From positions 2,439,001-2,503,000 of the forward strand of contig NZ_CP022584.1 of assembly GCF_002240225.1 (NCBI RefSeq): a DNA stretch of 64,000 nucleotides, written 5' to 3'. The first letter of the stretch is position 1. Each line of letters opens with the position of its first letter. Below the pieces are notes generated by a model. The model did not search any database, was not told the DNA's origin, and saw nothing but the letters and a program-made list of their open reading frames with translations. Positions 52,705 to 62,095 of this stretch are shown here, piece after piece. The position numbers were made by a program, and so were the translations under genes. This stretch comes from Paenibacillus physcomitrellae (GTDB lineage Bacteria; Bacillota; Bacilli; Paenibacillales; Paenibacillaceae).

Positions 52705-52733
52705 ATTATATGCATGTGACGATCATTTTGCAA
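52705..52733 (-). promoter_or_regulatory. glmS promoter
   Basis: Minus strand: TTGCAA (52728-52733), 17 bp, TATAAT (52705-52710). The start would be about 45 nt before the ribozyme cleavage site. Confidence 0.75.
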
Positions 52734-52971
52734 TGATACGGACTTCTTTTTACCCTTTTGCCCTGCAATTCCCAGCTTATTTACCCGAAAAATAACCGCC
52801 GAAACGCGCCAACTTCCGCGCCCAGCGGCTGGGTAAAAATCGGCTGTAACGATGTTCCTGTTCCTCCTCAGTCAGCAACCCGGTCATGCGGAATCATGAT
52901 CCTGCATCCATGAGCAAGACCTCTCTCATCCCGTACAGCGGGTCATTAAACCAACGAATCAGAACGTTACG
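52734..52971. other. Intergenic between glmM stop and glmS promoter
   Basis: No gene or clear terminator seen; small palindromes such as CCCAGCCGCTGGG only. Confidence 0.45.
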
Positions 52972-54327
52972 TTACACAAGCTCCTTCTGTACAACAGCTG
53001 CAATATCCGCTACAAACTGCTCCAGCTCCGCTTTATCCGGACCTTCGGCCATCACGCGAATCAAAGATTCCGTACCGGATGGACGTACCAGTACACGGCC
53101 GTTGTCGCCGAGTTTGCCTTCAACCTCCGCAATCGCAGCAGCGATCGCCGTATTGCCTTCATAATTGCGTTTATCCTGCACGCGCACATTCACGAGTACC
53201 TGCGGATACTGCACCATCAGCGTTTTGAGCTCGCTCAGCTTTTTGCCGGACTTCAGAATCGTATCCACCAGCTGGATAGCTGTCAGAATCCCGTCTCCCG
53301 TTGTGCTGTGATCCAGAAAAATCACGTGGCCCGACTGCTCACCGCCCAGGTTAAAACCACCGCGGCGCATTTCCGCCATGACATAACGGTCGCCTACAGC
53401 TGTCTTCACGCTGTTCAAACCCAGCTTCTCCGTCGCTTTATAGAACCCAATGTTACTCATTACGGTTGTTACGATCGTGCTTTGAGCCAGCTTGCCCTCA
53501 CGGTTCATGGCATCCCCGCAAATCGCCAGGATGTGGTCGCCGTCTACTTCGGCACCCGTGCCGTCAATCGCGATCAGACGGTCCGCGTCCCCGTCAAAAG
53601 CAAGACCCAAATCGGCCCCAAGACGTACTACTTCCTCTTTCAGCTTCTCCGGATGCGTAGAACCGCAGTGGTCGTTAATGTTGCGGCCATTTGGTTCTGC
53701 TGCAATCGTCGTCACATCGGCGCCAAGCTCGCGGAACAAACGCGGCGCAAGCTCATAAGCCGCACCGTTTGCACAGTCAAGCACAACCTTCAAACCTTTG
53801 AAAGACTTGGAAGTCAGCGTAGACTTCAGCAGCTCCAGATACTTCAGTTTAGCGTCATAGTCGACTTCAACCGAACCCAGATCCCCGCCGACAGGACGCG
53901 GCAGTTCATCATTTTCCTTATCGATCAGCTCTTCGATCTGCAGCTCCGTTTCATCGGAAAGCTTAAATCCGTCACTGCCGAAAAACTTAATCCCGTTATC
54001 CTCAACCGGATTGTGGGAAGCCGAAATCATAACTCCGGCATCCGCGCCAAGTTCGCGCGTCAAATAAGCCACAGCAGGAGTCGTTAATACCCCCAGACGA
54101 ATCACGTCGGCTCCAATTGACAGCAGGCCGGCTACAAGCGCGGATTCGAGCATGACACCTGAGATCCGTGTATCCATGCCAATGACCACTTTAGGCTTAT
54201 GCGCCGTACCCGAAGCCGCTCCAGTCAGCACATAGCCGCCGCACCGTCCGATACGGTAAGCCAGCTCTGCAGTCAATTCTTTATTGGCAATCCCACGGAC
54301 CCCATCAGTACCAAAATATTTCCCCAT
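52972..54327 (-). CDS. glmM: Phosphoglucosamine mutase
   Basis: 451 residues; converts GlcN-6-P to GlcN-1-P. The phosphoserine loop ISASHNP (Ser about residue 102), Mg loop FDGDADR (about 243-249) and substrate loop RPSGTES (about 420) are intact, and [11 protein letters not shown] starts the protein. In Bacillus GlmM binds CdaA and lowers c-di-AMP synthesis; the same gene neighbourhood is kept here. RBS GAGGAG. Confidence 0.97.
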   Translation of the reverse strand: MGKYFGTDGVRGIANKELTAELAYRIGRCGGYVLTGAASGTAHKPKVVIGMDTRISGVMLESALVAGLLSIGADVIRLGVLTTPAVAYLTRELGADAGVMISASHNPVEDNGIKFFGSDGFKLSDETELQIEELIDKENDELPRPVGGDLGSVEVDYDAKLKYLELLKSTLTSKSFKGLKVVLDCANGAAYELAPRLFRELGADVTTIAAEPNGRNINDHCGSTHPEKLKEEVVRLGADLGLAFDGDADRLIAIDGTGAEVDGDHILAICGDAMNREGKLAQSTIVTTVMSNIGFYKATEKLGLNSVKTAVGDRYVMAEMRRGGFNLGGEQSGHVIFLDHSTTGDGILTAIQLVDTILKSGKKLSELKTLMVQYPQVLVNVRVQDKRNYEGNTAIAAAIAEVEGKLGDNGRVLVRPSGTESLIRVMAEGPDKAELEQFVADIAAVVQKELV

Positions 54328-54398
54328 AATTCAAGTTACACTCCTCTTCTTACGTTCCATCTCACCCTATAATAGTATGAGCCTTCGTTTGTTTTCAG

Positions 54399-55844
54399 TT
54401 ACGGTAAATTTGTCGATTCATCAGTCTGGCCGCTGCCTTCATTGCCTGAACCCGATCCCGCTCCCGAACCGGATATTCCGGATTCGCCGGACGTCTCCGT
54501 GCCGGTGCTTGCGTCCGGAACGCTCACGTCATGACTGGACGATGGCGGAGGTTCGCTTCCGCCCCCGGCCGAAGGAGCAGGATCAACCGTTACCGGCTTG
54601 TCCTTGGCCGTGATCTTCACCTGGACCGTCCCGTCCGTCCCCGAGTCCAGCAAATGAATATACTGGGGGAGCTTGGCGTCCAGCCTTACTTTAAAAGTTC
54701 CTTCCTCATAACCGCTAACGTCCGCTGTGAACGACAGATCTTCGGGCTTAAGCGAAGCGATGCGCTCAGAGCTGCCTTCCACCGTGGCGTTAACGGTTCC
54801 CGACTGGGGGCCGATGATTTTGGCCGTATAATTCCCTCCGACGTTAAGCAGCGTGATCGGAAGGTCATTCAGTGTTTTTTTTTCAAAAGGTGTCGCATTA
54901 ATCGTAATTTCCAGTGAGTCAGGCTCGATTTTCTCAAAACCTTCCGGCGGAGTCAAGCTCACCGTATATTTGCTGCTGCTGTCTGTTCCAGTGAAATTGC
55001 CCAAATCGACGGTAATCGGATAAGAGCTGATCTTGTCCAGCGCATCCTTCGAGCCGTACACGACCACCTGCTCCGGGCTGCTGCTCACTCCTGAAAGGGC
55101 ATACCCCTCAGGCAGGCTTCCGGTAGTCTGCAGTTCGATCGGGATACTTTTATACAGCTTGATGACAGGTACATCCACATCGATGGAAGACGGCGATATT
55201 TCCGCATCCTCCATTTCATCTCCCGCCTTATCATAGGCGATCAGTTTGATACTTTTCCCCGTAATGTCGCTGTTAATCCCGGCAACGTTAACTACCCCTT
55301 GGATTTTACCTAAATCTTCGATTTCACTTGAAGGCAAAGTAACCTTTACTTTTCCATCATTTTTCAGGACCGGCGTTCCAATTTCATAACCCTCCGCAGG
55401 CACACCAGTGGTAATAACCGAGGCCTGAACATCCTTCGACGCTTTCGCTTCTATCGTAATATGAGCAGACGAAGGCGTAATGGCCACACACTCCACACCG
55501 TTAGGAAGCTCGCATTTGAGCGGCAGCGTCTTGGAGCCCGGCGTTACATGGTTCAGATCCAGCTTTACTTTATAATCATCTTCGGAAAATAACGAGGTCA
55601 GCTTCGTCCGCTTCCCTCTAACCTCTAAAGTTACCCGCTCCGGATCGAGCCCGTACACCACATATTTCTCCTCATCCAGATTGTAGATCTGGACTTTGAC
55701 GTTATCGATGGTCCGCGTGCTGACCGAATCGTTCACCCCGGAAATGGATTCCGAGCTGTCCAAATGCACCATCAGCCACAGGATCAAACTGATACAAAGT
55801 GCAATGATTTTAGCGAAATTATTATTATTAATCCACTTATTCAT
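54399..55844 (-). CDS. cdaR: CdaA regulator with YbbR repeats
   Basis: 481-residue protein with one N-terminal membrane helix (about 8-26) and four extracellular YbbR repeats (about 55-415), each with VxVxL...G and P-E-V-V/T-V motifs; the C-terminal about 55 residues are a Pro/Ser/Gly-rich tail with no predicted fold. Modulates the cyclase CdaA in the membrane. The start overlaps the end of cdaA by 8 nt. The tail is likely disordered, outside the cell. Confidence 0.93.
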   Translation of the reverse strand: MNKWINNNNFAKIIALCISLILWLMVHLDSSESISGVNDSVSTRTIDNVKVQIYNLDEEKYVVYGLDPERVTLEVRGKRTKLTSLFSEDDYKVKLDLNHVTPGSKTLPLKCELPNGVECVAITPSSAHITIEAKASKDVQASVITTGVPAEGYEIGTPVLKNDGKVKVTLPSSEIEDLGKIQGVVNVAGINSDITGKSIKLIAYDKAGDEMEDAEISPSSIDVDVPVIKLYKSIPIELQTTGSLPEGYALSGVSSSPEQVVVYGSKDALDKISSYPITVDLGNFTGTDSSSKYTVSLTPPEGFEKIEPDSLEITINATPFEKKTLNDLPITLLNVGGNYTAKIIGPQSGTVNATVEGSSERIASLKPEDLSFTADVSGYEEGTFKVRLDAKLPQYIHLLDSGTDGTVQVKITAKDKPVTVDPAPSAGGGSEPPPSSSHDVSVPDASTGTETSGESGISGSGAGSGSGNEGSGQTDESTNLP

Positions 55845-56667
55845 GTTTGTTAGCCCCCATTCTCCTCCAGAAAGGGGTTTTGCGGGTCTTCTCCATCGTC
55901 TTCGGACTCAGCTCCGCATACAGCTTGGAGATCAGCGACTCCTCATTGATATCGCGGACCACTTGTCCATCCAGAGCCAGCGAAATCTGGCCGGTCTCCT
56001 CAGACACGACGATCGCCAGCGCATCTCCGACCTCACTAATGCCGATCGCAGCGCGGTGCCGCGTCCCCAACTCCTTGCTGATGAACGGATTCTCTGAAAG
56101 CGGCAGATAACAGGCTCCAGCCGTAATCCGGTTGTCCTGAATAATAATGGCCCCGTCATGCAGCGGCGTATTCGGAATGAAGATGTTAATCAGCAGCTCG
56201 GAGGAAATCATCGACTGCATGGGAATGCCGGACTCCACATATTCATTGAGGCCCGTCTCCCGTTCAAACACGATTAAAGCACCGATTTTGCGCCGGGACA
56301 AATAGTTAACGGCCTTAATGATATGGGAAACGGTCCGGCTGAATTCCTCTTCATCGGCCGAAATCCGGCTGAACAGCTTGCCCCGCCCCAATTGCTCGAG
56401 ACCGCGGCGCAGCTCCGGCTGGAAAATGATAAACACCGCCAGCACACCAAAAGTAAACAGCTGATTCATCAGCCATTTCAAGGTATACAAATCAAACCAG
56501 GTGCTAAGCGCCCAAATAATCACAAGTACAAAAATACCCTTGAGCAGCTGAATCGCACGTGTTCCCCGAACGAGCAGGATCAAATAATAAATAATATAAG
56601 TAACAGCCAGTACATCCACTAAATCTTTAATGGATTCTGCCCAGGTTAAGTTCTCAAAATAATTCAT
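55837..56667 (-). CDS. cdaA: Membrane diadenylate cyclase
   Basis: 276 residues. Three N-terminal helices (about 20-95) anchor the DAC domain (about 105-255), with ATP-binding DGA in LHDGAIII (about 170-172) and RHR in GTRHRAAIG (about 203-205). Makes c-di-AMP from two ATP. Among the possible starts the ATG at 56667 (MNYFENL) has GGGGG at 7 nt; 56673 (MTMNYF) is the alternative. First gene of cdaA-cdaR-glmM. Confidence 0.95.
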   Translation of the reverse strand: MNYFENLTWAESIKDLVDVLAVTYIIYYLILLVRGTRAIQLLKGIFVLVIIWALSTWFDLYTLKWLMNQLFTFGVLAVFIIFQPELRRGLEQLGRGKLFSRISADEEEFSRTVSHIIKAVNYLSRRKIGALIVFERETGLNEYVESGIPMQSMISSELLINIFIPNTPLHDGAIIIQDNRITAGACYLPLSENPFISKELGTRHRAAIGISEVGDALAIVVSEETGQISLALDGQVVRDINEESLISKLYAELSPKTMEKTRKTPFWRRMGANKHE

Positions 56668-56855
56668 TGTCATGCCCCCGGTATCCCTCTTCGAGGTTAT
56701 GTAAAACCCAATGCTGAAGTCTCTATATTCATTCCCCTTAAACTCTAGGTTATAACGATCAAGTCCGAGTTGCAAGCGCAGGCCCCAAATATCCGTTTAA
56801 ATGCGCTTTCACCACATTATTTTCTGCAATTCCAGCTTCTGTCATTCCTGTTTTA

Positions 56856-56895
56856 CAAAAAAATGGCGCCGATTCCCTTATTCAGGGGGCGCCAT
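56856..56895 (-). terminator. rsiW terminator
   Basis: ATGGCGCC and GGCGCCAT arms with a 17-nt loop, then seven T on the minus strand. Confidence 0.8.
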
Positions 56896-56921
56896 ATTGC
56901 TGTAGTTCTATGCCGGGCAGC

Positions 56922-57539
56922 TTAGCGGTAGGCAACTTCCGTAAAAGTATTCGTAATCCTGTACCAGATCCAGTCCAGCGCCTGATCAATCGTTTTGGCA
57001 TCGCCGGCAATTTTGGCTGTGGAAGCCTGGTAAAGCGACCCGTCGATGACGGTCAAATTCCCTTCAACTTCCCCGTAGACCTCCGTATTGCCGTTCTCAA
57101 TCGTCAGATCGCCTGCTATAGCCGTCCCTTCGGGCACGATCACCGTGTGACCTTCTATGCGGACCTTATCCAGGTCAGCGCCTTTAACGACCAACTGGTC
57201 GTCCGATTTCCAGATCGACAATGTGCTGAAAAGCATCACGAGCAAAAACATCGCTGCCGCCGTAAGCGCCGGATGCCGTTTCACCCAACCCAGCCAAGGC
57301 TGCTGTCTGCGTTTCTTAGGCAGATTGCTCATAATTTGGTTCAGTACATCATCGGATGCAGAAGGCAGCGAATGCTTGACAGCGGCAAACATCAGCATAT
57401 CGGTCTGCTCCAGCTCCTTCAGCCGGGTCCTGCAAGACACACATCTATCCAAATGACTCTTCAAATCAAGCGCCTGTTCCTCAGGCAGTTCGTTATCCAA
57501 ATAATCATGCATCAAAGAGGCAGCCTGTTTGCATTCCAT
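56922..57539 (-). CDS. rsiW: Membrane anti-sigma-W factor
   Basis: About 205 residues. N-terminal zinc anti-sigma domain with H-x3-C-x2-C (HLDRCVSC, about residues 30-37), one membrane helix (about 91-110), and an extracellular domain with VPEGTAIAGDLTIENGN repeats as in B. subtilis RsiW, which is cut by PrsW and RasP under envelope stress. The ATG at 57539 (MECKQAAS) aligns with RsiW; an ATG three codons earlier at 57548 is equally possible by RBS. It has its own SigW-type promoter. Confidence 0.9.
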   Translation of the reverse strand: MECKQAASLMHDYLDNELPEEQALDLKSHLDRCVSCRTRLKELEQTDMLMFAAVKHSLPSASDDVLNQIMSNLPKKRRQQPWLGWVKRHPALTAAAMFLLVMLFSTLSIWKSDDQLVVKGADLDKVRIEGHTVIVPEGTAIAGDLTIENGNTEVYGEVEGNLTVIDGSLYQASTAKIAGDAKTIDQALDWIWYRITNTFTEVAYR

Positions 57540-57628
57540 TTGAGCCATTCCTTTCCTTGCAAATTCCTTTACTGTTCAGACGCAAAAACAACAAGTGAAG
57601 CTCTTTTAGCTACTCGTACTTCTTTGTA

Positions 57629-57654
57629 TACGGTCCAGCTTTGCAGGAGTTTCA
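57629..57654 (-). promoter_or_regulatory. ECF (SigW-type) promoter upstream of rsiW
   Basis: Minus strand: TGAAAC (57649-57654), exactly 16 bp, CGTA (57629-57632). This is the B. subtilis SigW/SigX-type consensus. It lies in the 120-nt gap between sigW and rsiW. Confidence 0.75.
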
Positions 57655-57668
57655 CTTTATTTTTACAC

Positions 57669-58244
57669 TTAAAATAATTTATGCTCCAGCCGCTTCCGCA
57701 GAAACTCCCGGCCACGGTGTACCCTCGTTTTGACAGTGGTTACAGGCATGTTTAAAATATCCCCGATTTCCTGCAGCGACAGCTCCTGCAAATACCGGAG
57801 AATCATAATCGTCTTATACTTCGCCGGCAGACCCGCGATCGCCTGATGAATGATCTGCTGCGTTTCACTTAGCAAAAATTCACTTTCCGGCGTGCGGTTA
57901 TCCCCGGGAATCAGCGAATATCCGTCGGCCGTCCCGTCCTGGTCATTCAGTTCCGCATCCAGCGAGAAATTCGGCTTCCGCTTCCGTAAGCGGTCTATGC
58001 AAAGGTTCGTCGCAATCCGGTACATCCAGGTCGAGAACTTCTGATTCTCGTCATATTTGTCCCAATTCTTATAAACGCGCAGGAACGTTTCCTGCACGAT
58101 GTCCTCTGACTCATGCCGGTTATTCAGCATCCGGTAAGCCAGATGAAACACTTTATCCTTATACAATTCTACAAGCTCGGCGAAAGCGTCCTGGTTCCCT
58201 TTACGGGCCAGCTTCACCAAACCTGCATCTGAAAGTTCTGCCAT
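57669..58244 (-). CDS. sigW: ECF sigma factor SigW
   Basis: 191 residues. Region 2 (about 20-95) with DKVFHLAYRMLNNRHESEDIVQETFLRVYKNWDKYDENQKFSTWMYRIATN, and region 4 (about 130-185) with YLQELSLQEIGDILNMPVTTVKTRVHRGREFLRKRL. Directs RNA polymerase to envelope-stress and antibiotic-resistance genes. Upstream I see no canonical TGAAAC-N16-CGTA, although CGTA is present at 58297-58300. RBS GGGGGA. Confidence 0.93.
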   Translation of the reverse strand: MAELSDAGLVKLARKGNQDAFAELVELYKDKVFHLAYRMLNNRHESEDIVQETFLRVYKNWDKYDENQKFSTWMYRIATNLCIDRLRKRKPNFSLDAELNDQDGTADGYSLIPGDNRTPESEFLLSETQQIIHQAIAGLPAKYKTIMILRYLQELSLQEIGDILNMPVTTVKTRVHRGREFLRKRLEHKLF

Positions 58245-58580
58245 CCGTTGTTATCCCCCAGATTTCGGCTGCTTCTACACACACTACCTTACTTTATCAT
58301 ACGGCTGGAAGCCCCTTGATTTGGCTGCAGGCTTCGCAGCTTGTCCGAGCGCCATAGTCCATTCAAATCGTAATTCATGCCCCTTCAAAAAGCAAGGCAT
58401 AATCACAATTTAACTCCCTTAAAAACTCTATTTAAACTATGTATTACCTTCCATCCAAACCCATTTACAGCATGCATAGACTTCCATAAAGCTCCCTGCA
58501 TTCTTTTGAGATCCATCCTTAATTCGAGCAAATTTGCTGAGCTTCATCCTTACACCTTTTGACCTTTTCATAATCTCTCT
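58245..58580. other. Intergenic, promoter region of sigW, otherwise empty
   Basis: No gene or RNA recognised. It should hold the sigW promoter but no element is convincing. Confidence 0.45.
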
Positions 58581-58612
58581 AAAAAAGAAACGGGTGTACC
58601 GAAGTACACCCG
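58581..58612 (-). terminator. ppc terminator
   Basis: CGGGTGTAC-CGAA-GTACACCCG with a stable tetraloop; on the minus strand TTTCTTTTTT follows. Confidence 0.9.
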
Positions 58613-58631
58613 CCATCATTTCTTCGAAGGA

Positions 58632-61427
58632 TCAGCCTGTATTACGCATGCCTGCGGCAATGCCGTTAATTGTGAGCAGCACTTCGCGAAGCAGTTCAGC
58701 ATCGTCAGCATCCTGCTCGCGGATCTGACGGAGCTCTCTTAGCAGCTGAACCTGCAGATAGCTGAGCGGATCTACGTAAGGATTACGCTGTCTGACGGAC
58801 TCCTGAAGTGTCGGCTGATTGTCCAGCAGCTCCTGCTCGCCCGTAATGGCCAGAATGAGATTCTTCGTCAAAATAAACTCTTCCTCAATCTGTGAGAAGA
58901 TCCGGCTTCTGATTTCTTCATTCGAACATAGCTTCGAATACTCCCGTGCAATATTCAAATCAGCTTTCACTACCGCGAACTTCAGCGTATCAATCAAAGA
59001 GCGGAAGAACAGGAAGTTCTCATACATATCCTGCATGACCTTCAGGTTCTCCGGCTTGCCCTGATAGAACTGCTGCAGTCCAGTACCTGCTGCATACCAA
59101 GCCGGAAGCAAATACCGGCTTTGTGTCCAGGCAAACACCCAAGGGATAGCCCGCAGATCCTCGAAGCGGTCACTGTTCTTCCGTTTGGAAGGTCTGGAGC
59201 CGATGTTGAGTTCCCCTACTTCGCCAAGCGGTGTAGATTCCTTAAAGAAACTCAGGAAATCCGGTTCACGGAAAATCAAATCCTGATATTTCTGGAGCGC
59301 CGTTTCCGACATTTCCTTCACGATGGCTTCCCAGCGGCTCTCATTCAGCTCGGATTGCTTTGGCAGCCGGGCATGAATAGCAGAGATGATCAGAGCCGAA
59401 GTCGCCTGCTCAAGACTGCGGTACGCAATTCCTTTCAGGGAATAACGTTCAGAAAGAACCTCGCCCTGCTCCGTAATTTTGATGCCTCCACCGATCGTTT
59501 CCGCCGGCTGCACCATAATACTGCGGTTCAGCGGCATGCCTCCGCGGCCGAGCGCTCCTCCGCGGCCATGGAAGAATTTCAGCTTTACGCCAAACTCTTT
59601 TGCCGTAGCAGTGATTTCTTTAAGAGCTACACGCAGCTCCCAGTTAGCCGTAATAACGCCGCCGTCCTTATTACTGTCCGAGTAACCAAGCATGATCTCC
59701 TGCAAATCATTCATTGCAGCCACAGACTGTCTGTAGATCGGCATGCTGAGCAGCTCACGCATAATGCCCGGCGCGTTATGAAGGTCATCAATCGTTTCAA
59801 ACAGCGGAACGGCCTGCAGCGTACAAATCGCCTTCTCGCCGTGCTCTTTCTGGAACAGACCCACTTCCTTGGCAAACACCATAACTTCCAGAATGTCGCT
59901 CGTAGCCTCGGCCATACTGATCAGATAACTGGATATACAACCTTTGCCGAATTCCTTCTGGGCAATATAAACCGTCCGGTATACTTCCAGACATTCGGTT
60001 GTGCTTTCGCTGTACTCTTGATAAGGCGACGTAAGCGGCCGAGGATCATTAAGCAATTTCTCCAGCAGCTTTACCTTCTCAGGTTCAGGCAGCCCGGCAT
60101 AATTAGGCGTAATATTCATATTCGCCAAAATTTCCGTCATGGCGTTCTCGTGTTCTTTACTGTGCTGGCGGATATCCAGCTTCGCTGTATGGAAGCCAAA
60201 CAATTCAACTTGACGTATAAGTTTCTTAATATACGTGTCCGCAACATAATCCGCATAATGATGACGCAGGCTGCGGTCGATGATTTCCAGATCCTCAATC
60301 AGTTCCTCAGGTACCGCATAACGGTCTGCCTGGCCTTTATGAGCTTCGTCAAGCACGTTATGGAGCTTCTCAGTCATATAAGTCAGCTTGATGCGGTAAG
60401 GTTCTTTTTCATTCGTCCAGCATGGCGTCTTCTTCAGTTCGACAGCGGCGCTGTCCTTCAGGATGGAGGACTTCAGTTCATCACTCACATCAACGATCGT
60501 CGTGCTGAAGCTCAAGTGCTTAAACAAATTGCTCAGCAGCCGCTGATATTCGCGTACAGCCAGCTTGCGCTGCATCTTCAGCGTTTCCCACGTCACATCC
60601 GCTGTAACCGAAGGGTTGCCGTCACGGTCGCCGCCGATCCAGGAACCAAACTTCAGGTAAGCGGGCATGTGCCAGTTATGCTCCGGGTAATATTTGCTCA
60701 GACAGCGTTCGATTTCTTGATAAACGTCAGGTAAAACGTGGAATAAAGTCTCATGGAAATAGTACATCCCATTACGAACCTCATCGAGCACCGTCGGCTT
60801 GCGGTCACGCAGCTCATCAGTCTGCCAAAGCGTAATTACTTCGTTCAGAAGCTTCTCCCGAAGCTGCTCCCGTTCACGGAAGGTTAGCGTCGGATTATCC
60901 ATCTGCATGACATCTTCGGCAATCCGTTTGTGAATATCAAGAATCGCCCGGCGCATGGCTTCGGTAGGATGGGCCGTCATGACCAGCTCAAGCGACATGC
61001 CCTCAAGGATCTCCTGCACTTCTTCACAAGAGAAACCACGATCCTTCAATTCCATTACAGATGCTTCAATCGAACCTGGCTGGATCGATTCACCAGCTTC
61101 CCGCTCATAATCGCGTTTCCGGCGGATTCGGTGGTTCTGCTCAGCAATATTAACCAGCTGGAAATAGATTGCAAATGCTCGTACGACCTGGTGACGGATA
61201 TCCGGTGCCAGCCCATTGATCATATCTTTGAATTCCTCATGGGTCTCTGGCATAAAAGAAGCTCGCAGCGATTTACTCGCCTCACGTATCTTTTCGACAA
61301 TATCTAAGAGTTCATTACCGCCTTGATGGACAAGGACTTCTCCCAGAATATTGCCCAAAAAGCGAATATCCCGCCGCAGCAGGTTACTGGAATTGTTTTT
61401 CCCTGCAGTTACTGTAAGCTCAGTCAT
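58632..61427 (-). CDS. ppc: Phosphoenolpyruvate carboxylase
   Basis: 931 residues; forms oxaloacetate from PEP and bicarbonate, replenishing the citrate cycle. Signature AHPTEAMRR (His about 153), active-site GYSDSNKDGG (about 585) and FHGRGGALGRGG (about 622), and the conserved C-terminus GIAAGMRNTG are all intact. Monocistronic, with its own promoter and terminator. RBS GGAGG. Confidence 0.97.
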   Translation of the reverse strand: MTELTVTAGKNNSSNLLRRDIRFLGNILGEVLVHQGGNELLDIVEKIREASKSLRASFMPETHEEFKDMINGLAPDIRHQVVRAFAIYFQLVNIAEQNHRIRRKRDYEREAGESIQPGSIEASVMELKDRGFSCEEVQEILEGMSLELVMTAHPTEAMRRAILDIHKRIAEDVMQMDNPTLTFREREQLREKLLNEVITLWQTDELRDRKPTVLDEVRNGMYYFHETLFHVLPDVYQEIERCLSKYYPEHNWHMPAYLKFGSWIGGDRDGNPSVTADVTWETLKMQRKLAVREYQRLLSNLFKHLSFSTTIVDVSDELKSSILKDSAAVELKKTPCWTNEKEPYRIKLTYMTEKLHNVLDEAHKGQADRYAVPEELIEDLEIIDRSLRHHYADYVADTYIKKLIRQVELFGFHTAKLDIRQHSKEHENAMTEILANMNITPNYAGLPEPEKVKLLEKLLNDPRPLTSPYQEYSESTTECLEVYRTVYIAQKEFGKGCISSYLISMAEATSDILEVMVFAKEVGLFQKEHGEKAICTLQAVPLFETIDDLHNAPGIMRELLSMPIYRQSVAAMNDLQEIMLGYSDSNKDGGVITANWELRVALKEITATAKEFGVKLKFFHGRGGALGRGGMPLNRSIMVQPAETIGGGIKITEQGEVLSERYSLKGIAYRSLEQATSALIISAIHARLPKQSELNESRWEAIVKEMSETALQKYQDLIFREPDFLSFFKESTPLGEVGELNIGSRPSKRKNSDRFEDLRAIPWVFAWTQSRYLLPAWYAAGTGLQQFYQGKPENLKVMQDMYENFLFFRSLIDTLKFAVVKADLNIAREYSKLCSNEEIRSRIFSQIEEEFILTKNLILAITGEQELLDNQPTLQESVRQRNPYVDPLSYLQVQLLRELRQIREQDADDAELLREVLLTINGIAAGMRNTG

Positions 61428-61464
61428 TCTTTCGTACCTCCTGTTTCACCTGTATTCCGATAAA

Positions 61465-61493
61465 ATTATCAGTAACATGTCATACATTGTTAA
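61465..61493 (-). promoter_or_regulatory. Candidate ppc promoter
   Basis: Minus strand TTAACA (61488-61493), 17 bp, GATAAT (61465-61470). Confidence 0.5.
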
Positions 61494-61628
61494 CATCATA
61501 CAATAACAAGAATCAAAAATCTTTATTTTTTTGTAATCCTTTTATTTTCATACGATAATACGTCAAAGCGATAAAAGCAATAGATATAAAGAAACTGCGA
61601 TTTCCGGAAAAAACGCAGTTGTTTTTAA

Positions 61629-61659
61629 CAAAAAGCATCATCGTTTACGATGATGCTTG
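61629..61659 (-). terminator. Terminator of the distal tRNA cluster
   Basis: AAGCATCATCG-TTTA-CGATGATGCTT, then TTTTTG on the minus strand, directly after tRNA-Gly. Confidence 0.9.
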
Positions 61660-61669
61660 ACTTTATGTA

Positions 61670-61743
61670 TGGAGCGGGTGATGGGAATCGAACCCACGCT
61701 ACCAGCTTGGAAGGCTGGAGTTCTACCATTGAACTACACCCGC
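61670..61743 (-). tRNA. tRNA-Gly (TCC)
   Basis: Cloverleaf with anticodon loop CTTCCAA and CCA encoded. 74 nt. Last tRNA before the terminator. Confidence 0.95.
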
Positions 61744-61750
61744 ATTATAA

Positions 61751-61827
61751 TGGTCGGGATGACACGATTCGAACATGCGACCCCCTGGTCCCAAACCAGG
61801 TGCTCTACCAAGCTGAGCTACATCCCG
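61751..61827 (-). tRNA. tRNA-Pro (TGG)
   Basis: Anticodon loop TTTGGGA within CCTGG/CCAGG stem. 77 nt with CCA. Confidence 0.95.
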
Positions 61828-61849
61828 ACAAAAACAATAAGTTCATAAG

Positions 61850-61926
61850 TGGCGCGCCCTAAGAGATTCGAACTCCTGACCTTTTGATTCGTAGTCAAAC
61901 GCTCTATCCAGCTGAGCTAAGGGCGC
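61850..61926 (-). tRNA. tRNA-Arg (ACG)
   Basis: Anticodon loop CTACGAA within TTTGA/TCAAA stem. 77 nt with CCA. A34 would be converted to inosine. Confidence 0.95.
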
Positions 61927-61931
61927 ACATA

Positions 61932-62006
61932 TGGAGCGGACGACGGGAATCGAACCCGCGACCCTCGCCTTGGCAAGGCGATGCTCTACCGCTGAGCCAC
62001 GTCCGC
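61932..62006 (-). tRNA. tRNA-Gly (GCC)
   Basis: Anticodon loop TTGCCAA within TCGCC/GGCGA stem. 75 nt with CCA. Confidence 0.95.
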
Positions 62007-62011
62007 ATATA

Positions 62012-62095
62012 TGGTGCGCGTGGAGGGACTTGAACCCCCACGTCAAAGACGCTAGATCCTAAGTCTAGTGCGTCTGCCAATTCCGCCACACGCGC
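62012..62095 (-). tRNA. tRNA-Leu (TAG)
   Basis: Anticodon loop CTTAGGA within CTAGA/TCTAG stem, long variable arm. 84 nt with CCA. Confidence 0.95.

Noticed and set aside
58245..58330. Autoregulatory ECF promoter before sigW
   Set aside because: CGTA is present at 58297-58300 but the sequence 16 bp upstream is GCCAAA, not TGAAAC.
59121..60734. 537-codon plus-strand open frame
   Set aside because: Antisense to ppc; shadow.
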